A stretch of 64,000 nt of DNA from Strigamia acuminata (taxonomy: Eukaryota > Arthropoda > Chilopoda > Geophilomorpha > Linotaeniidae): NCBI GenBank assembly GCA_949358305.1, contig OX442315.1, forward strand, positions 11,930,427-11,994,426, written 5' to 3'. Position numbers and translations under genes: made by a program. Below are positions 45,750 through 57,560 of this stretch, piece after piece. Every line of letters starts with the position of its first letter. Position 1 is the stretch's first letter. The notes below the pieces were generated by a model, which was not told the DNA's origin, did no database searches, and saw nothing but the letters and a program-made list of their open reading frames with translations.

Positions 45750-48700
45750 AAACAATTGTTTCCGTGGTAACCCACATTTAATTGGGTTTTCTGTGATTTC
45801 TCTAGTTTCATTGCATATGCAAGGCTGGGTCAATCAAAAAATCACCCCAAAGGATATTCCATCTGCTCCCTTGTACTCCAGGCAATCATTCAACCATTGA
45901 GGTCATGTCTTTTGGAGAAGCCGAAAACCAATAATAAATCAATCTATCAATCAGATTGGTAGAATGTTATTGCCAATGTTATTATTAATGTGCAATATCT
46001 GATATGACTGCTGTTCTGAATGGAATTGATTGACTGCATGGCTTTTCTATAATATCCAAGATCAATTACAACAGTGGCTGGGTTTAACAAGTTTCCCACT
46101 CAACAAACTGGTTGGAACTGCAATCCATTTTGATTGAAACTTGCTTTTTTGGATGTGGGTGAGGGTGCCAAATGTTGCACCATCACTGCAAATAATTGGA
46201 ACTGTGAAGGATTAGAATTAGATCCTCTTTTTTTGAGTGCACGCGCTACTAATGCTTACGGCTTTTCAAAACTGTCATTTCTGAATCTTTGTTCTAAAAA
46301 CTAAGATTGTTGGTACCTTCTAATGAGAGAATGCATTAGTGGTTTTCCATATGGTTTAAAAGTATATTTTATAAAATGTTGTTTTTTCACTTAATACATT
46401 CTAAAATGTACAGCTTTTCTCAGAATTCAATATCAATACATAGCATACATTTCAATATAATTTCAATTTAATATTGAGCCATATGAGTTGCATATGAAAT
46501 TGTAATTACCTTTTTGCATGAATTAAACCACTTTATTCTTTGACAATGATGTGTTTGTGCATCTTTAAATCTATAGTCACACATCACAGTCACTTGACAT
46601 GCTGTCATGGAATTTTTTATGCCAGAAAAATGTATCAGGGGAAATTAGAGCTTTTCTTTATGTTTTTAAATTATGGGAATCTACATTAGAAAATCAATAG
46701 TTAATCAATGGGAAACAGAAGGTATGCATTTTATTGCTATTAAAAGTTGGATTGTTTATCTTAATTTTGAAATTGCTAAAGGAAGGATCCTTTGTGAGGA
46801 TCTCTTCAGACATTCCATCAGTTTTACCATAGAAAATCACTTGTATTCAAACTATTTTAATAAAACTCTTGATACTATATGTCTGCAGAACAGAAGAGAA
46901 AAAATCTCATGCCATTCATTTTCCATTCTCCAAACTTCCAATAAATATGAGAATGAAATGAATGAAATGAATGAAATTCTCTTCCTGGACCCATAAAATC
47001 CAATTATCCACCTTCTATCTATTAAGATTTGTTGCCTAGGAACAGGTGTTTTCCCTCTATCATTATAACAAAGATTGTTCAACAAGAAATGAATGACATA
47101 ATGAAGATGCATTTATCAGCAATCAGGCATGGAAACGGTCTTTAAATCTAATTTTTTAAATTTTTTTTTCATAGTAAATGTGCAGGAGAAAGGAAACTAA
47201 AAGGAAAATGATGATGGCTGCATCAGTGCCTGTTTATTTTTCTTTTCTTTTTTCTTTTCTTGAAAATTGGCTTTTATCAGATGTTGAATTCTTTTCCAGG
47301 GTTTGTTGTTCTGCACAAATAGACTTAAAAAGAGATTCTGTTATTTTTAAGGGGTGTAGTGGGTTGTGTGGTTTGGTTTATTTTTAGGTGATGGACTTAA
47401 ACCAGACTTGGATGGAAGAAGAAAAGGTCAAAAGAAAAAGAAAAAAAATGGGAAGAAGTGTGATCATATATATTTTAATAGTTTTGTATGTTGCGCTAGT
47501 AAAAAAAAATTATGCAGTGAAAGTAATCAAATTTTATGAGCAGGGTTTCATGGTTTCATTTAGAATAAAAGTTTATTACATGTAATGTTTTTTTTAATAA
47601 GGAATTTAAAGTCTGACCTGTAAAAAACAGATTGGTTTTAGGTTGAAACTTGTAATTGAGCGGTTTAAAGTTTAGTGTTTGGTTGGCGGTGAAGTGTAGC
47701 CGAGGATCAAACCAATCAAAAATGCTTTTACCAACATAATTTCTGTATTAGGTAGTTTGTTGTTTGTTTTGGTGACTCACTGTTGTCAACAATTTGTTTT
47801 TGTTTTCACATTTTCATCTGTTGCAAACAATTTAACAAACTTTAGACAATACAGGCATCTGCGGCTGAAGTCATAAATAGTTTATTTCAATTTGTTTGTT
47901 GCAAAACAATTGCATGAAAGAAATTGAAATAAATCATTTATGACATGAACCAATGAACAATAAAATTCTATTTTTATGCGAAGGACTATTTTTGCATTAC
48001 ATTGTTTGTTGGTTTTCAATCATTGTTGTGCAATAATCAGCATCAGCAGTCTGCAATCGACAATTGGATAAGATTGTTTTAATATTATCATTGTTATCTC
48101 ACATCAGACTTTAATTGTTACACTTTACAAGCAACTTTGCTTTGTTTAGCTCAGTTTAAGCTGTCTTTGTTATCCGGCTATTGTTTTTGGTTAGCAAAAA
48201 CTTTACACGGATGAATCGGCTTTGGCGTTGTTTCCTCAACGTTTATTTAGTATTTAGGTTGTGTGCTTTGGATCTGTTAGTGATTGGTATTCTGGTCAGC
48301 ATTGTATGAAATATCAGCTTTAAGGAAAGCAGACATGAATTTTGGCTATATCGAGGAGTGAGAACATTGGACCGAAGCACTCAAGTATATTGTGGAAGAA
48401 TTGCAAGCTTTACGGACACATTCTATTGCATTATGGAACTAACACTTGCAAGCCCTAATCTTAATCATAAGGCAATAAAATGCCTATTAGAAATTATACA
48501 CAGAGATAGGGAGAGAAGATCTGGTAAATAGAGACATTTGGGTCTAACAGTTTCTAGGTTTGACGGATGAAATTGAGATTAATAGTTCAAAGCTCATTAG
48601 GCTTCTTTTGCTTCCAACAAAGGAAAACTGGGTGATTCATCACTCCTAGTTGTCAAGAGTCCAATTTTTTCTTGTGTTTGGCTGATGGCTTTCTTCTGAT

Positions 48701-50030
48701 AGTGGGGTGGAATTTGTTATTGGGTCTTTTTGAGGTTTGCATGTCTATGTAACAGTGTGGGGATACTTTTTTTTTGCTTTATTATAATCAGTTAAAGCTG
48801 TATATGTATAAAAGGAGTGATGTGGTTGACATTGTGCCAGAATGGGGATAAGGGGACTACAAATACAGTCCTTGAATTATTGGACCATTATAAGATTTGC
48901 ATACAGTGGAAAGAGTTCTCTACTGGGAGACTATATTTATGTTCCACTGGCAGTTTGAAAGGAATTATTTATTTGGTTAGAATTTTATTAATTTGACATA
49001 AGTATTCAGATTAGGTTTCACGAATGCAAAATCTTGCGATCGGATTCAACGGCATAAGAAAGTGAAATCACATAATTACAGAACCGTTGTTGGGGATTAG
49101 GAAGGTCAAGAAAAGGGTCAAGAAGAGGGTCAACCAAATTAAATTATAACCAAATATAACACAACTTTCTTGTTATTCGTTGAATTCAACAATTGAATTA
49201 ATTTGGTATACAGTAATTGTACAAACCCCTTATTGTTGGTTTTGGATGCAGCTTTTTGTTCTCATTGGTACTGCTTGCGTGCCATTGTTTTAACTCAGTG
49301 TCTCAGAGGATTTAAAAATACTTAAAAGTAATTACACCTACGAGGTAATTAAACCTGGTGGTGTGGACAGTAAATCCAGTCAAGGGATGAGGGTGGATTG
49401 TCAGCACAAAGTACTTGCTTGCAGTTTGCCCAGAGCATGGCTAAACTTAAAGACCCATATAAGAATGTGCAGCAGGAGATTTGTGAGTGCAGCAAAATCT
49501 CAGAGCAAAGGGCAGATGTAAAGAATTGTTATCACAAAACTATAGTTAACAGGCAGTTGATGTGGTTTGCATTTTAGTGGTGTTTTCAATTTGTATAACT
49601 GAGCAATTTGCGTCAACTCAACAGCCACTTAAAACAGATTTGTTGCATGCTTCAGTAGTTATGGTTTGAAGGTTTTACTAATGATGGGACAACTGAACAA
49701 CATCATCTCAACTGCCTATTATATTATTGAGTCTCCTATAAAGCACATCCCAACTTGGGATATGAGAGAGGTTAATGGATTGTGTTTTGAATTGTGGTTC
49801 AAAATTGTTTCATATAGAATTTAAATGGTTAGATTCCAAATTAATTGTGAAAGTAATAAAACACCATAAATCTGGCTGTTACCAAAACATAATGCTACAC
49901 CTAAATTGTTTTTGATGTTTGATGTAACTACATGGAGTTAAATTATTGGTTAATCACATGTCCAAGCATTTGTAATAGTGTCATCTGATGATATGCAACT
50001 ATAGTTTGTTTATGGTAATTGCAAGCTAAT
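45750..50030. other. Intronic sequence, no gene
   Basis: Long AT-rich stretch. A short (GAATGAAAT)n run is at about 46952-46978. Poly-T and A-rich ORFs (46673, 47178, 47388) have no recognisable domains. Confidence 0.35.
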
Positions 50031-50540
50031 GCTTGTATATAGTGTGACCGGTTTCCGGTCACCGGCAACACCATTCCTAAATGACTCGCTAGTTCAACTC
50101 CACTAGATGTTACCTTCAGGAACCAATGGGAAAGGTGCAAGCAGAATGGGTGCAAGAGTGGACTATAAAAGGGCCTAACTACTGTTAAGAGACCCAGTCT
50201 GGATAGGACCACCGCAAGACGAGCATCTTGGTTGTTCTCCACTCTTGTTCACCGTGGTGATGCTTAAGGAATGGTCGGTAATGCCATTCCCAGTACCCGT
50301 GAGTGGCGTATGGGCTAGGTCTCTGACCCATGCTGTCCACATGGTCAACCAACCATGTGGTCAGTGTCTTGGTTGCAGATCCATCGCAGCAATGTGACGC
50401 AAGTAATGGGAAAAGGCAAGAGACTGACCCATAGACAAACTGAATAAAAAGCCGTAAACCATAAAACAGTTTCTTGTGTCATTTTCTAATAACATGTGTC
50501 GTATGTCTTGTGTTATTTGGAAGGTCGTTGTCTGGAAGCG
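50031..50540 (+). mobile_element. Solo LTR (copy 1) with TATA box and polyA signal
   Basis: Matches the reverse complement of 21740-22610. It has a GTGACCGG...CCGGTCAC palindrome near the left end, TATAAAA at 50164-50170 and AATAAA at 50443-50448, the layout of an LTR promoter and terminator. No primer site or coding region is adjacent, so it is a solo LTR. Limits approximate, superfamily not known. Confidence 0.7.
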
Positions 50541-50654
50541 TTTGTCCACTCAAACATCGGGCTTTATTTATGTTACAACTGTTACAATCCATCATAAACT
50601 ACTATGTGTCAAGGCAACAATTTCTTATTGTGTATCAACATTGTTATCAATACT

Positions 50655-50945
50655 AAAATATGAAAATAAAACAATGCATCGACAATATAAAAAAAAAAAA
50701 TTCATTGACAATATGAAAATAAAACTGCATCGACAATATGAAAATAAAACTGCATCGACAATATGAAAATAAAACTGCATCGACAATATGAAAATAAAAC
50801 TGCATTGACAATATGAAAATAAAACTGCATCGACAATATAAAAATGAAACTGCATCAACAATATGAAAATAAAACTGCATCGACAATATGAAAATAAAAC
50901 TGCATCGACAATATGAAAATGAAACAATGCATCAACAATAAGAAA
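50655..50945 (+). repeat. 25-bp minisatellite, about 11 copies
   Basis: Unit ACTGCATCGACAATATGAAA plus ATAAA, nearly perfect, with variants TGCATTGAC and TGCATCAAC. It produces artefact - strand ORFs. Confidence 0.92.
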
Positions 50946-52140
50946 ATTAAATGGATTTGAACAGATTAGCTCGGGAACAAAATGGCTGTTTTCAGAATGT
51001 ACAATCTCTTAAAACACTCACAGTTGTTTGCTAAAATGCTACATTTGAAAACATTTGTGTTTATGCGTGTTTTTAGGCTGCAAACACAAACATTTGAGAA
51101 AGTGGCATCATAGAACCAAATCCCAAACACCGAAAATGCTTAAAACGTTTGTCGCAGTGAAACGACCTTCCGTCAAAAAGTTGATTGTTTTATTAAACAA
51201 TGAATGTTTTAAGTAATACCCTCTGTCAGTCTAAATGCAGTAATGTATGTGCGGCGACTAAATAAATTGGGTGTATAAATGCGCACTAGAGTGGAATTAG
51301 TGAGTTTCAAATAGGAAATAAGTCTTTGTGGATGGACCTCTAAAGTTGGGCTTAGGTATGTGACGTTAGAAATCCCCAATCAAATTCAGAGTTTAAGAGA
51401 AATGGAAAATGAAAGTAAAGAAGAAATGCTTGTTTTTTTTTCTTCGCTAGATCTTGCCTTGCCGCTGATAAAAAGCTGAGATCTGTTCTCACGGAAATGG
51501 GTTTGCACGCATAATTAAGCTAATTGAGTCGCCAGGTCGCGTAGGCGTTCGCTCAAATGGTTTTTTTTCTTTTTTTTTTCTTTTTTTCTGTCTTCTTTTC
51601 GCTCTCTTTCTCTCTTCTTTTTCTCTTTTTCTTTTATGTAATCACAATTTCAATTTGCATTTTAAACTTTTAACTTTGGCCAATTTTCAACTTCTCAATG
51701 GTCTTTTTTGCAAATACAAATTGCACAAATGCACTTTTTTTCTCGTCACTTGGAACGTCAGCAACACGTACTCAGGTGGAAAGGTAGCAAAGTTGGCACT
51801 TAGCACAGCTATCGTGTTCTTTTCTGGTTTTAATTGTGATGATCTCGTGTATTTTTATATATTTGTTGTCACCACTTAGAAATATTTATTATTTTTAATT
51901 AATTTGGTTTGGCACAAGCCTGCTTGCTGTGTCTGCTGTTTACGGCATCTCAACAGTGAAATAACCCGGATCACTGCAAAATTAGATGAATTTCCACGAG
52001 TTAAATAAATACCGTAGTTTGATAAGGATGTCATTTAGTTTGAATTGAAATCGAGGGTTTGAAATCGTTTGTAAAAGTAAAATGATAGAAAACCACTTGT
52101 GTGAGGAAAGTGCTTGACTATTTTGGAATTATGGAAGGGA
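50946..52140. other. Intronic sequence, no gene
   Basis: 51450-51560 is GC-balanced with TAATTAAGCTAATTGAG, a possible regulatory patch; 51560-51640 is pyrimidine-rich. No gene. Confidence 0.3.
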
Positions 52141-52149
52141 AATCCATTG

Positions 52150-53000
52150 TTTTATCACAGCAAAATAAAATTGATTATTTCACAGCAAAATAAAATTGAT
52201 TATTTTACAGCAAAATAAAATTGATTATTTCACAGCAAAATAAAATTGATTATTTTATCGATATTAAATTGATTATTTTATCGATATTAAATTGATTATT
52301 TTATCGATATTAAATTGATTATTTTATCGATATTAAATTGATTATTTTATCGATATTAAATTGATTATTTTATCGATATTAAATTGATTATTTTATCGAT
52401 TCTAAATAGATTCTTTTATCGATTCTTTTATCGATTTTAAATCGATTCTCTTATCGATTCTAAATTGATTCTTTTATCGATTCTTTTATCGATTTTAAAT
52501 CGATTCTCTTATCGATTCTAGATTGATTCTTTTATCGATTCTTTTATCGATTTTAAATCGATTCTTTTATCGATTCTAAATTGATTCTTTTATCGATTCT
52601 AAATCGATTATTTGTGAATTTCAAATCGGCTTTTTGTGAATTTTAAATCGATTTTTTGTTAATTTCAAATCGGCTTTTTGTGAATTTTAAATCGATTTTT
52701 TGTAAATTTCAAATCGTTTTTTTTTTAATTTCAAATTGATTTTTGGTGAATTTCATACCTTTTTTTGTAAATTTTAAATCCTTTTTCATTTGAAATGTAA
52801 TTTGTTTATGAAAATCGATTATTTTTTCTTGCAAGTCGATTATTTTTTTTTGCTAATCGATTATTTTTCTTGTTAATCGATTATTTTTTCTTCCTAATCG
52901 ATTTTATTTTTTTTGCAAATTTTATCGATTATTTTTCTTGTTAATCGATTATTTTTTCTCCTAATCGATTTTATTTTTCTTGCAAATTTTATCGATTATT
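52150..53000 (+). repeat. ATCGAT-rich minisatellite series
   Basis: Successive blocks: CACAGCAAAATAAAATTGAT units (52160-52245); a 23-bp unit TTTTATCGATATTAAATTGA plus TTA with six perfect TATCGATA sites at 52256, 52279, 52302, 52325, 52348 and 52371; TTTTATCGATTCTAAAT variants (52395-52610); and AATTTCAAATCGGCTTTTTG units (52615-52760), then further ATCGATTATTTTT units. Confidence 0.9.
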
Positions 53001-53835
53001 TTAATCGATTTCATGTCAATGATTTTAATTTTCTTTTCAATAGAAAATTGATTTCTGCTTTATGATTTTGCAAACTCTTTTTCTTTGAAATAGTTTATTT
53101 TTAGAATGTTTGTTTCCTTCCCCAAAAGTAATTGATATTCATCTAATGCATCACTGATTGAATTACAGGTAATTACTCTCAACATGATAATGTTGATCAA
53201 ATTAGGTCTTCATTTCTCCTCAAGAAAGAAGACAGAATTCGATTTTATTCCTTTTCCGTTCTCTATATACCAAAAAAGGAAATACGCAGCTTGCTTTCCC
53301 TCATCCCCTGATTGGCAGTAAATAAAAGGTTGGAAAAAAACAGGTGCGAAAGAAAATAATAAATAGGCCTAAAGGGACGTCGACAGGCTTAGCCACTAAT
53401 TTTTTCTTATTTCTCCCTCGTCTCATATCAAAATTAAACCGTAAGTCTGTTTATTGCTCTCTAGACGGCGTGCGCGCCATTAATATCGGAATGAAGCGAA
53501 GCCAATTAAAAATTCATGAATGCGAAAGAGGAGATGAGGAAATAAAGGAAAGACATTTTAACAATGCGAAGCAAAAAAGGAAAACAATTAGAGGAAATGA
53601 GGCAAATTCTATTTCTTTAAAATAATTTTATAAATATTAAAAACCGATGCAAAAAAATTCAATTTTTTTCTTCATTTTGGAAATTTTTATTTTGAGAGAT
53701 TTTTCTTTTTTATTGGTGGAAAATTTATCGATAATCAAATTTTTTTTTTATCTGTTTTATCGATTTTTGTGAAGAACAGGTCTATAAATTTAATGTTTGC
53801 TGATCCGAAGTTCCAAATCAGTTTAGTTATAATGT
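53001..53835. other. Intronic sequence, no gene
   Basis: A GC-balanced patch at 53370-53600 with CpGs (GGCGTGCGCGCCATTAATAT). The 93-codon ORF there has no recognisable features. Confidence 0.3.
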
Positions 53836-53837
53836 AT

Positions 53838-54031
53838 TTCATTTTTGGTTGCTTCTTTTTCTAAATTGTTTCACTTTTGGTTGCTTGTTTTTCTAAATTC
53901 TTTCACTTTTGGTTGCTTGTTTTTCTAAATTGTTTCACTTTTGGTTGCTTGTTTTTCTAAATTGTTTCACTTTTGGTTGCTTGTTTTTCTAAATTGTTTC
54001 ACTTTTGGTTGCTTGTTTTTCTAAATTGTTT
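53838..54031 (+). repeat. 32-bp minisatellite, about 6 copies
   Basis: Unit TTTCACTTTTGGTTGCTTGT plus TTTTCTAAATTG, nearly perfect in the central copies. Confidence 0.92.
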
Positions 54032-54069
54032 CAAATTTGAATCAATATTTTCATACTTTTAATCTGTTA

Positions 54070-54360
54070 GGATGGAATCGATATGCTTACTGATATAGAT
54101 GCGACTAGACTTTTTATCGATATAAATTGGAATCGATATTTTTAACGAAAGAAATTGAAATCGATACTTTTGTCGATATTATTTTAAATTGATATTTTTA
54201 TTGAAAGAAATTGGAATCGATATTTGTATCGACAGAAATTGAAATCGATACTTTTATCGATATAAATTGGAATCGATACTTTTATCGATATAAATTGAAA
54301 TCAATATTTTATTAAAATAAATTGGAATCGATATTTTTATCAAAAATGGGAATCGATATT
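54070..54360 (+). repeat. AAATTGGAATCGATATTTTT minisatellite
   Basis: About ten degenerate units of 26-30 bp. Three TATCGATA sites occur (about 54116, 54257 and 54285). Similar motif content to the array at 52150 but a different unit. Confidence 0.85.
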
Positions 54361-55656
54361 CATATTTTATTTTTTTCCACTTGTATACTAATTTTTGTGA
54401 TATTTAAAGAATCCTTACTCATACAAGAATCGATACCGTATTACAAACTTTCAGACCTTCAACAAGAAATTCTTGTATTGATCTTTCCACACGCATACCG
54501 AATATCCTGCATAATTTTTTCAACTTGTTTGAACCATCTCAACCGTCATTGCATATCAGACACACTCAGATTTAATATACCATCTGACTATTATTAAATT
54601 CGGCTGCTTCTGACATTAAATCAGAAAATCCTATGAAATCTGCAACTTTTTGCGACAATATGACCCTGTTTTATTGCATCATTATTCAACAACTCAGTGG
54701 GGATAGCAATAGAAACACTGCATATAAACGTGCAAGGAAAACCTTTAAAGATGGCAGCAGGTACCATCTGGCGAAAAGTTTACTAACCCACCCCCCCCCA
54801 TTACCCCCCCCCAATAAAAAAAAAGAAAAACTAACAAAAATTTTATAATTATGTCATTTTAATTGAAACATTTAAATTTGTTTGTTGTTTTGTTTGTTTG
54901 TTTGTCAACAGAGTTCAGTAGAAAGTGCTCTCACATTAATAAACCATGGTACACTAAAGTCAGACAGTGGTGATGGCCATTTCTTATCTGTCTAGGGAGT
55001 GACTTGTTCTTCTTACTAAGTGAACTGTTCCATCTCCCCTGGTAACAACTACATCCTTTCTTCTCACTATCTCATGTGACTTCTCAACCAGGGAGGACTA
55101 AGAAACACTTGGGCTTGCACCACCTATGCTTTTCTCTGTAACCAGGAGTAACCGTGCTTATCATCACCAATGCATCAAGTGTCTGCATTAGTTTTCTTTT
55201 AAAGTAGAGTTTCTGCAAAAGTGAAATCTCCATGGAAGTCTTAAGCATTAGCATGTGGAGAATTTATTTACTCATTTATCAAAGTGAAAATTATTTTTAG
55301 TAATGATTCCAAACCGTGGGAAGTGACTTAACAATGAGGGGAGGGAGGGAGAACAATACTAGACAATTGATAAAGTTAATACCTTGTTTTACATTTGTTG
55401 TTTGATGTTAACAATGTATTTTTCGAGGACGCCATTACTTTGATGCGCAACAATGGAATGATTCAGACTGCTGACATTATTTAATGAATTCCAATCCGAA
55501 TTTGTCGAATTGAGTTGTCGGAACTCGATTGACGACCAATCTTGGATCTAGATCCGCAGCTTCGGATGAGATCCAAAAGCTTGATGTGAATATGGAATTA
55601 CCTATAATTCCTCAGTCCGCAGTCCAGTGTATTTGCGTCTATCGGTGTATATACAC
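54361..55656. other. Intronic sequence, no gene
   Basis: Long C-runs at about 54788-54812 next to an A-run. Otherwise no supported feature. Confidence 0.3.
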
Positions 55657-55929
55657 TAGGCGCATTCGAAAAGTAATTTGCACTAAACGACCAGTGCAAC
55701 TGATAGTGTAAATGTCAAGTTAAACGACCCACTTTTCGAATGTAAAAATAAATTTCTGTGCAAATTTCAGTGTAAATTCAAGTGTAAATAAATCAGCCCA
55801 AATAATAACCATAGTCAAAATTGTTTCTCTTAAAAAACAGGCGCGTTCAATTTCAACTTGTGAAATTATAAAAACTTGGTTATAATTATAAATGTAAGTT
55901 TATTTAAATTATTTTTTGTATTATTACTT

Positions 55930-56140
55930 ATTTAAGAACGGGTAATCGGCCGAACGTCGGCCGAACGTCGGCCGCATTCGATCGCACAAATGCGGCCGAA
56001 TACTGGCCGCATTTGATCGCACAAATGTGGCCCAACACCGGCCGCATTCGATCGCACAAATGCGGCCGAACATCGACCGCATTCGATTGCACAAATGAGG
56101 CCGAACAATGGCCACATTCGACCTCACAGATGCGGCTAAT
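55930..56140 (+). repeat. 35-bp hairpin-forming tandem array
   Basis: About five units of GGCCGCATTCGATCGCACAA plus ATGCGGCCGAATACT. Each unit contains GGCCGCATT and its inverse AATGCGGCC, so each can fold into a hairpin. It is CpG-rich and contrasts with its AT-rich surroundings. Confidence 0.9.
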
Positions 56141-56249
56141 AACTGCTACAAAATTGTTGTTACAATTGAAATCGTTGGAACCGATCTAACGAAAATCCAA
56201 GATGGCTGCCAGCAAGACCCGATTTGAAGGAGAAAACTCGTTGCACGGA

Positions 56250-56371
56250 GATTTTAAACGGAAACGTGGCGTACAGGCCGTTTCCGTTTAACCAGTTTAC
56301 ACGACATTTACACGAATTAATTCGTGTAAATGTCGTGTGAAAACGAGTGTAAACACGTTTACACTCGTTTT
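56250..56371. repeat. Three consecutive perfect hairpins
   Basis: (1) TAAACGGAAACG...CGTTTCCGTTTA with a 12-base loop; (2) a gapless 40-bp palindrome at 56299-56338 with half-site ACACGACATTTACACGAATT; (3) AAAACGAGTGTAAAC, two bases, then GTTTACACTCGTTTT at 56340-56371. They end three bases before the right TIR sequence ACTTTTCG. Confidence 0.93.
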
Positions 56372-56391
56372 AATGACTTTTCGAATGCGCC

Positions 56392-57215
56392 TAGTCTTTA
56401 TGAATAATCGTTTGTTTGGGTGGCTTGTCTACCCAATACAATGACGCTCCGAGTGCAAACAATTTGTATGCAGGTGGCGCAGCTGTTTCAATGCAGGAAA
56501 GCCAACCGGCACAAATCAAAATAGCATCACAAGTGGTTTATAATTAGATATAACTGTTTGCACTCTTAAAATATACTGTGAAAAGGTGTTTATTATTACG
56601 GAGTATTTTTTTTTATAAAATAATTTTATAAAATTGTTAATTTAAATTTGAGAAATTTTAAAAAAAAAGTGCAAAATTAAGTGTTAGCGGGCCCCAAAGG
56701 ATCTAAAAATCAGAATTTTGATCTGGGAGCCCAGAAAATAATTGAATTTTATATTTTCAAAGTTGTTTGTAGCAATAGATGCAGTGTGCATCATTTGGGC
56801 AGCATTTTAGAACCGATGGTGATGATGATGGGCCGACATTCAACAGTGGAACTGCAAAGTGCTGATAATATAGAATCCTAAAGAGAATTTGGTGATGGTT
56901 TTAAGTTATGATGTATGCAGTAGAGCAGTGAATAATGTAATGGAGTGACGCGGAAGCTTGGCTATAGGAGAACTGTCATGTGACACAACATTTTTCATTT
57001 CTTGCAGCTGGTCATGTGCCCGTGTTCTAAAAGACGTGGCATGTCCACGGTGGATACGAAAAATTGCCAATACGGCATATTTATGAGAAAGTGCGGTTGC
57101 AGCTGATATTTTGTGAATTCAAATTCACAGGAATATGTAGTTTTCTCAAATGACTGGCATTTCTATGAAGGTACAGCAGGGTTGTATACAGGTGTAAATG
57201 TGTAGGTTTGGTGAT
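56392..57215. other. Intronic sequence, no gene
   Basis: No supported feature beyond the neighbouring repeat and transposon. Confidence 0.3.
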
Positions 57216-57219
57216 AAAT

Positions 57220-57560
57220 CTGCGTAGTTTTGGTATAATATACACATTTTTAAGCTAAAATTTGCATGATTTCAACCTGAGTACATATTTTTGTGTAAAA
57301 TTTGCTTGAATTCAGCTTAAATACATATTTCAGTGTAAAATGTGTATAAATTCAGCCTGAAATTACAGTTTTTAGTGTTAAATTTGCATAATTTATCTCA
57401 AAATTGACATTTCAGTGTAAAATTTGCATAATTTCAGCCTAAAATATAACTTACATTTCAGTTTAAATTTTGGTTAAATTCAGACTTTTTGGTGTCAAAT
57501 TTGCATAACTTTAGTCTGAAATATCACATTTTGGTCTAAATTTTAGTCTAAAATGCATAT
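57220..57560 (+). repeat. About 40-bp degenerate minisatellite
   Basis: Units of AAATTTGCATAATTTCAGCC followed by TGAAATACACATTTTAGTGT variants, about 8 copies, strongly diverged. Confidence 0.75.

Larger units (their letters stand above)
55659..56391. mobile_element. 733-bp foldback-like element with TA flanks
   Basis: Terminal inverted repeats GGCGCATTCGAAAAGT...ACTTTTCGAATGCGCC, flanked by TA on both sides. The interior holds a second inverted copy of ATTCGAAAAGT near the left end, a 35-bp tandem array (55930-56140) and three strong hairpins near the right end. No coding capacity. TA flanks suggest mobilisation by a Tc1/mariner-type enzyme, but the internal structure is unusual. Confidence 0.85.

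Noticed and set aside
48535-49080. Possible LRR exon 2 of peroxidasin (stretches such as ATCGGATTCAACGGCATAAG)
   Set aside because: The frame does not give the leucine-rich-repeat consensus and no matched splice sites frame a 72-nt exon.
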